Below, piece by piece: positions 3,288-5,076 of a stretch of DNA of 5,076 bases. This DNA comes from Pseudomonas sp. GTDB taxonomy: Bacteria; Pseudomonadota; Gammaproteobacteria; Pseudomonadales; Pseudomonadaceae. The position numbers and the translations under genes are program-made. The stretch is taken from positions 867-5,942 of the forward strand of contig DQGF01000344.1 of the NCBI GenBank assembly GCA_003525045.1, read 5' to 3'. A model generated the notes under the pieces. That model ran no database searches. It was not told the origin of the DNA and saw nothing but the letters and a program-made list of their open reading frames with translations. Position 1 is the stretch's first letter. Each line of letters starts with the position of its first letter.

Positions 3288-5076
3288 TGTCGCCTGTCGC
3301 CTGGCTGTTGGCCGGGGTTTTGTTGCTGCTCGGCAACACGGCCCAGGCTGGCCTGCAATTACAGCTCAAGACCCAGGGGCTGAGCCCCGCGCAACAGCAG
3401 GCCAGTCAGGCGTTGCTCGATGAGGCCATGCAGGCATTACCACCGCGATTCATCGAGCAACTCGACCGGCGTATCGACGTCGGTTGGACCGATGACATGC
3501 CAGGCGACGCCTACGGTCAGGCGTCGCTGGTATCCGAACTCGACTTGAACCGCAAGCTGCTCGCCAGCCTCACCGACGGCAGCGCCGCGACCAAGAAAAC
3601 GTATCGCCCCCACGGCACCGTGCGCCGAGAAATGCTGGCCACGGTACTGCACGAACTTACCCACATCTATGACCGCTCGCGACTGTGGCCAGACGCCGAG
3701 CGCACGCTGATTCAGCGCTGCACCCGGCGTAACAGCAGTTCGGGGCTGATCGGCATGCCCGATGAATGTCGCGGTCAGTCCGGTCGACGCTTTACCCTCA
3801 GCGACGACCCGCGGCTGCTCGACCTCGCCGGTTGGCCGCAGTACGTCGGCCGCCGTGGCGAGCGCGAACAGTACAACCGACAAATTGCCCGCAGCCCGGA
3901 CATTTACGAGACGAGCAGCCCCAAGGAGTTCGTCGCGGTCAACATGGAGTATTTCCTGCTCGACCCGAGCTACGCTTGTCGCCGACCTGCGCTGTATCGC
4001 TATTACCAAGAACATTTCGGCTGGGCGCCCGCCGCCAAAGACACCTGCGGCAAATCCTTTGCGTTCCTCAATGCCGGCAACGATTTCGCCAAACAACCCT
4101 TGGGACAGGTCGATCCGGAGCGGGTGTACGCCGTCGACTATCTGCTGGCCGAAGCCAACCAGAACTGGGTCAGCCGCTGGGGCCACAGTATGTTGCGCCT
4201 GGTGATCTGTGCGCCCGGTCGGCCACGCGGGCCGGATTGCCGGCTGGACCTGGATCAGCATCTGGTGCTGTCCTATCGCGCCTTCGTCGGTGATGTACAG
4301 CTGTCGAGCTGGGATGGCCTGGTGGGCAAATATCCGTCGCGCCTGTTTGTGCTGCCGCTGGCTCAGGTGATCGACGAATACACCAAGACCGAACTGCGCA
4401 GCCTGGCCTCGGTGCCGCTGAACCTGTCGCGTAACGAGATCGAAGATGTGGTGGAACACGCCGCCGAGATGCACTGGAGTTACGACGGCAACTATTTCTT
4501 CCTGTCCAATAACTGCGCTGTAGAAGGGCTGAAACTGTTGCGTAGCGGCACCAACAATTCGCAGCTGGTCGGGCTGGACAGCATCATGCCCAACGGTTTG
4601 CTGGAAGTGCTCAAGGGTCGCGGACTTGCGGACACCAGCGTGCTGGACGATCCTCGCGAAGCGCTGCGCCTGGGCTATCGCTTCGACTCCTTCCGCGATC
4701 GTTATCAAGCGATGTTTGAAGTGCTGAAGAAGCACTTGCCAATCAAACAGGACAAGGTCGAAGACTGGCTGGCCCTGAAGGCTGAAGAACGCCGCAATTG
4801 GATTGACCAGGCTGACCTGCGCACCAGCGCGGCGTTGCTGTTGCTGGAACAGGCAGCCTTCCGACAACAGCTAGTGCTGGCCCAAGACGAAGTAAAACAA
4901 CGCTATCTGGGCGCTCGAGAGTTGAAGAACGGCGGCATGGACAAGGCCAACGCAACGTTGCAGCAGATTCTTGCCAACAGCGGCTTCCTCAGCCGTCCGG
5001 CGGAACTGCTCGGCACTGGCGGTTATGGCTTGCCGCAGCCGAGTGAATGGCAACGCCTGGAATCGGAAAGCAGTCT
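3287..5076 (+). CDS. Exported DUF4105 protein with N-terminal HExxH putative metallopeptidase domain (DUF7844-like), 3' partial
   Basis: ATG 3287-3289 overlaps the preceding stop as TGATG; no clear Shine-Dalgarno, so coupling is likely. The frame stays open to the window end (596 codons); the C-terminus is missing. Residues 1-21 form a signal peptide ending TAQA. LHELTHIYD carries the zinc motif HELTH (122-126). PKEFVA (Glu214) is a plausible third ligand, with Glu221 as alternative. The middle region resembles DUF4105: WGHSMLRL with His300, YRAFVGD, and YFFLSNNCA with Cys410. The His-before-Cys order suggests a permuted papain/NlpC-P60-like fold. Cysteines 145, 161, 231, 254, 308 and 318 could make three disulfides, leaving Cys410 free. 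The rest (about 440-590) is mainly helical and charged. It acts, if an enzyme, in the periplasm or outside; substrate unknown. Family call fairly secure, catalysis inferred. Confidence 0.82.
   Translation, partial: MSPVAWLLAGVLLLLGNTAQAGLQLQLKTQGLSPAQQQASQALLDEAMQALPPRFIEQLDRRIDVGWTDDMPGDAYGQASLVSELDLNRKLLASLTDGSAATKKTYRPHGTVRREMLATVLHELTHIYDRSRLWPDAERTLIQRCTRRNSSSGLIGMPDECRGQSGRRFTLSDDPRLLDLAGWPQYVGRRGEREQYNRQIARSPDIYETSSPKEFVAVNMEYFLLDPSYACRRPALYRYYQEHFGWAPAAKDTCGKSFAFLNAGNDFAKQPLGQVDPERVYAVDYLLAEANQNWVSRWGHSMLRLVICAPGRPRGPDCRLDLDQHLVLSYRAFVGDVQLSSWDGLVGKYPSRLFVLPLAQVIDEYTKTELRSLASVPLNLSRNEIEDVVEHAAEMHWSYDGNYFFLSNNCAVEGLKLLRSGTNNSQLVGLDSIMPNGLLEVLKGRGLADTSVLDDPREALRLGYRFDSFRDRYQAMFEVLKKHLPIKQDKVEDWLALKAEERRNWIDQADLRTSAALLLLEQAAFRQQLVLAQDEVKQRYLGARELKNGGMDKANATLQQILANSGFLSRPAELLGTGGYGLPQPSEWQRLESESS

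Noticed and set aside
3437..4867. 476-codon open frame on the minus strand opposite the DUF4105 gene
   Set aside because: It is fully covered by a plus-strand gene with a signal peptide and recognisable motifs. Its translation is rich in Gln, Val and Arg without recognisable domains, as expected from the complement of a GC-rich gene.
1..5076. Mobile elements, CRISPR arrays, tRNAs or Pseudomonas REP elements
   Set aside because: No transposase or integrase motifs, no regularly spaced repeats, no tRNA-like cloverleaf and no REP-like palindromes were seen. The repeats present are short operator-like boxes.

Overview
The window looks like chromosomal DNA from a Pseudomonas, probably of the fluorescens group. 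The codon use is GC-rich, the four-gene block at 2198-5076 matches a small-protein family known mainly from Pseudomonas (DUF2388/TIGR02448), and a pseudomonad-type acetyl-CoA hydrolase/transferase and a DUF1127 protein lie beside it. This assignment rests on protein recognition by eye, not on a database search. All real genes read on the + strand. I see no tRNA, rRNA, CRISPR array, insertion sequence or phage gene.

Left part (1-1405): the C-terminal ~90% of an acetyl-CoA hydrolase / succinate:acetate CoA-transferase family enzyme, cut at its N-terminus by the window edge and followed by a strong hairpin. Middle (1406-2000): a non-coding stretch rich in GTACAGTT-like boxes and palindromes, then a 71-aa DUF1127 protein with a clear Shine-Dalgarno, then a textbook intrinsic terminator with a 14-bp stem and GAAA loop. 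Two further GTACARTT boxes, 30 bp apart, lie just beyond the terminator (2015-2056).

Right part (2198-5076): three tandem paralogues of a short exported protein (DUF2388; 105, 105 and 106 aa), each with a signal peptide and a nearly invariant core. A large exported protein follows, its start codon overlapping the stop of the third paralogue (TGATG). It is open to the window end (596 complete codons). It carries an HExxH putative zinc-peptidase motif near the N-terminus and a DUF4105-type His...Cys domain in the middle, which looks like a permuted papain/NlpC-P60 fold. Six of its seven cysteines fall into three sequence-close pairs, and the seventh is the candidate catalytic one.

The layout suggests that the three small proteins and the large putative double hydrolase form one envelope-located functional unit with no established job. 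A shared box-type operator, possibly for a MocR/GntR-like PLP-dependent regulator, may link the DUF1127 gene and this unit. Both ideas are inference.
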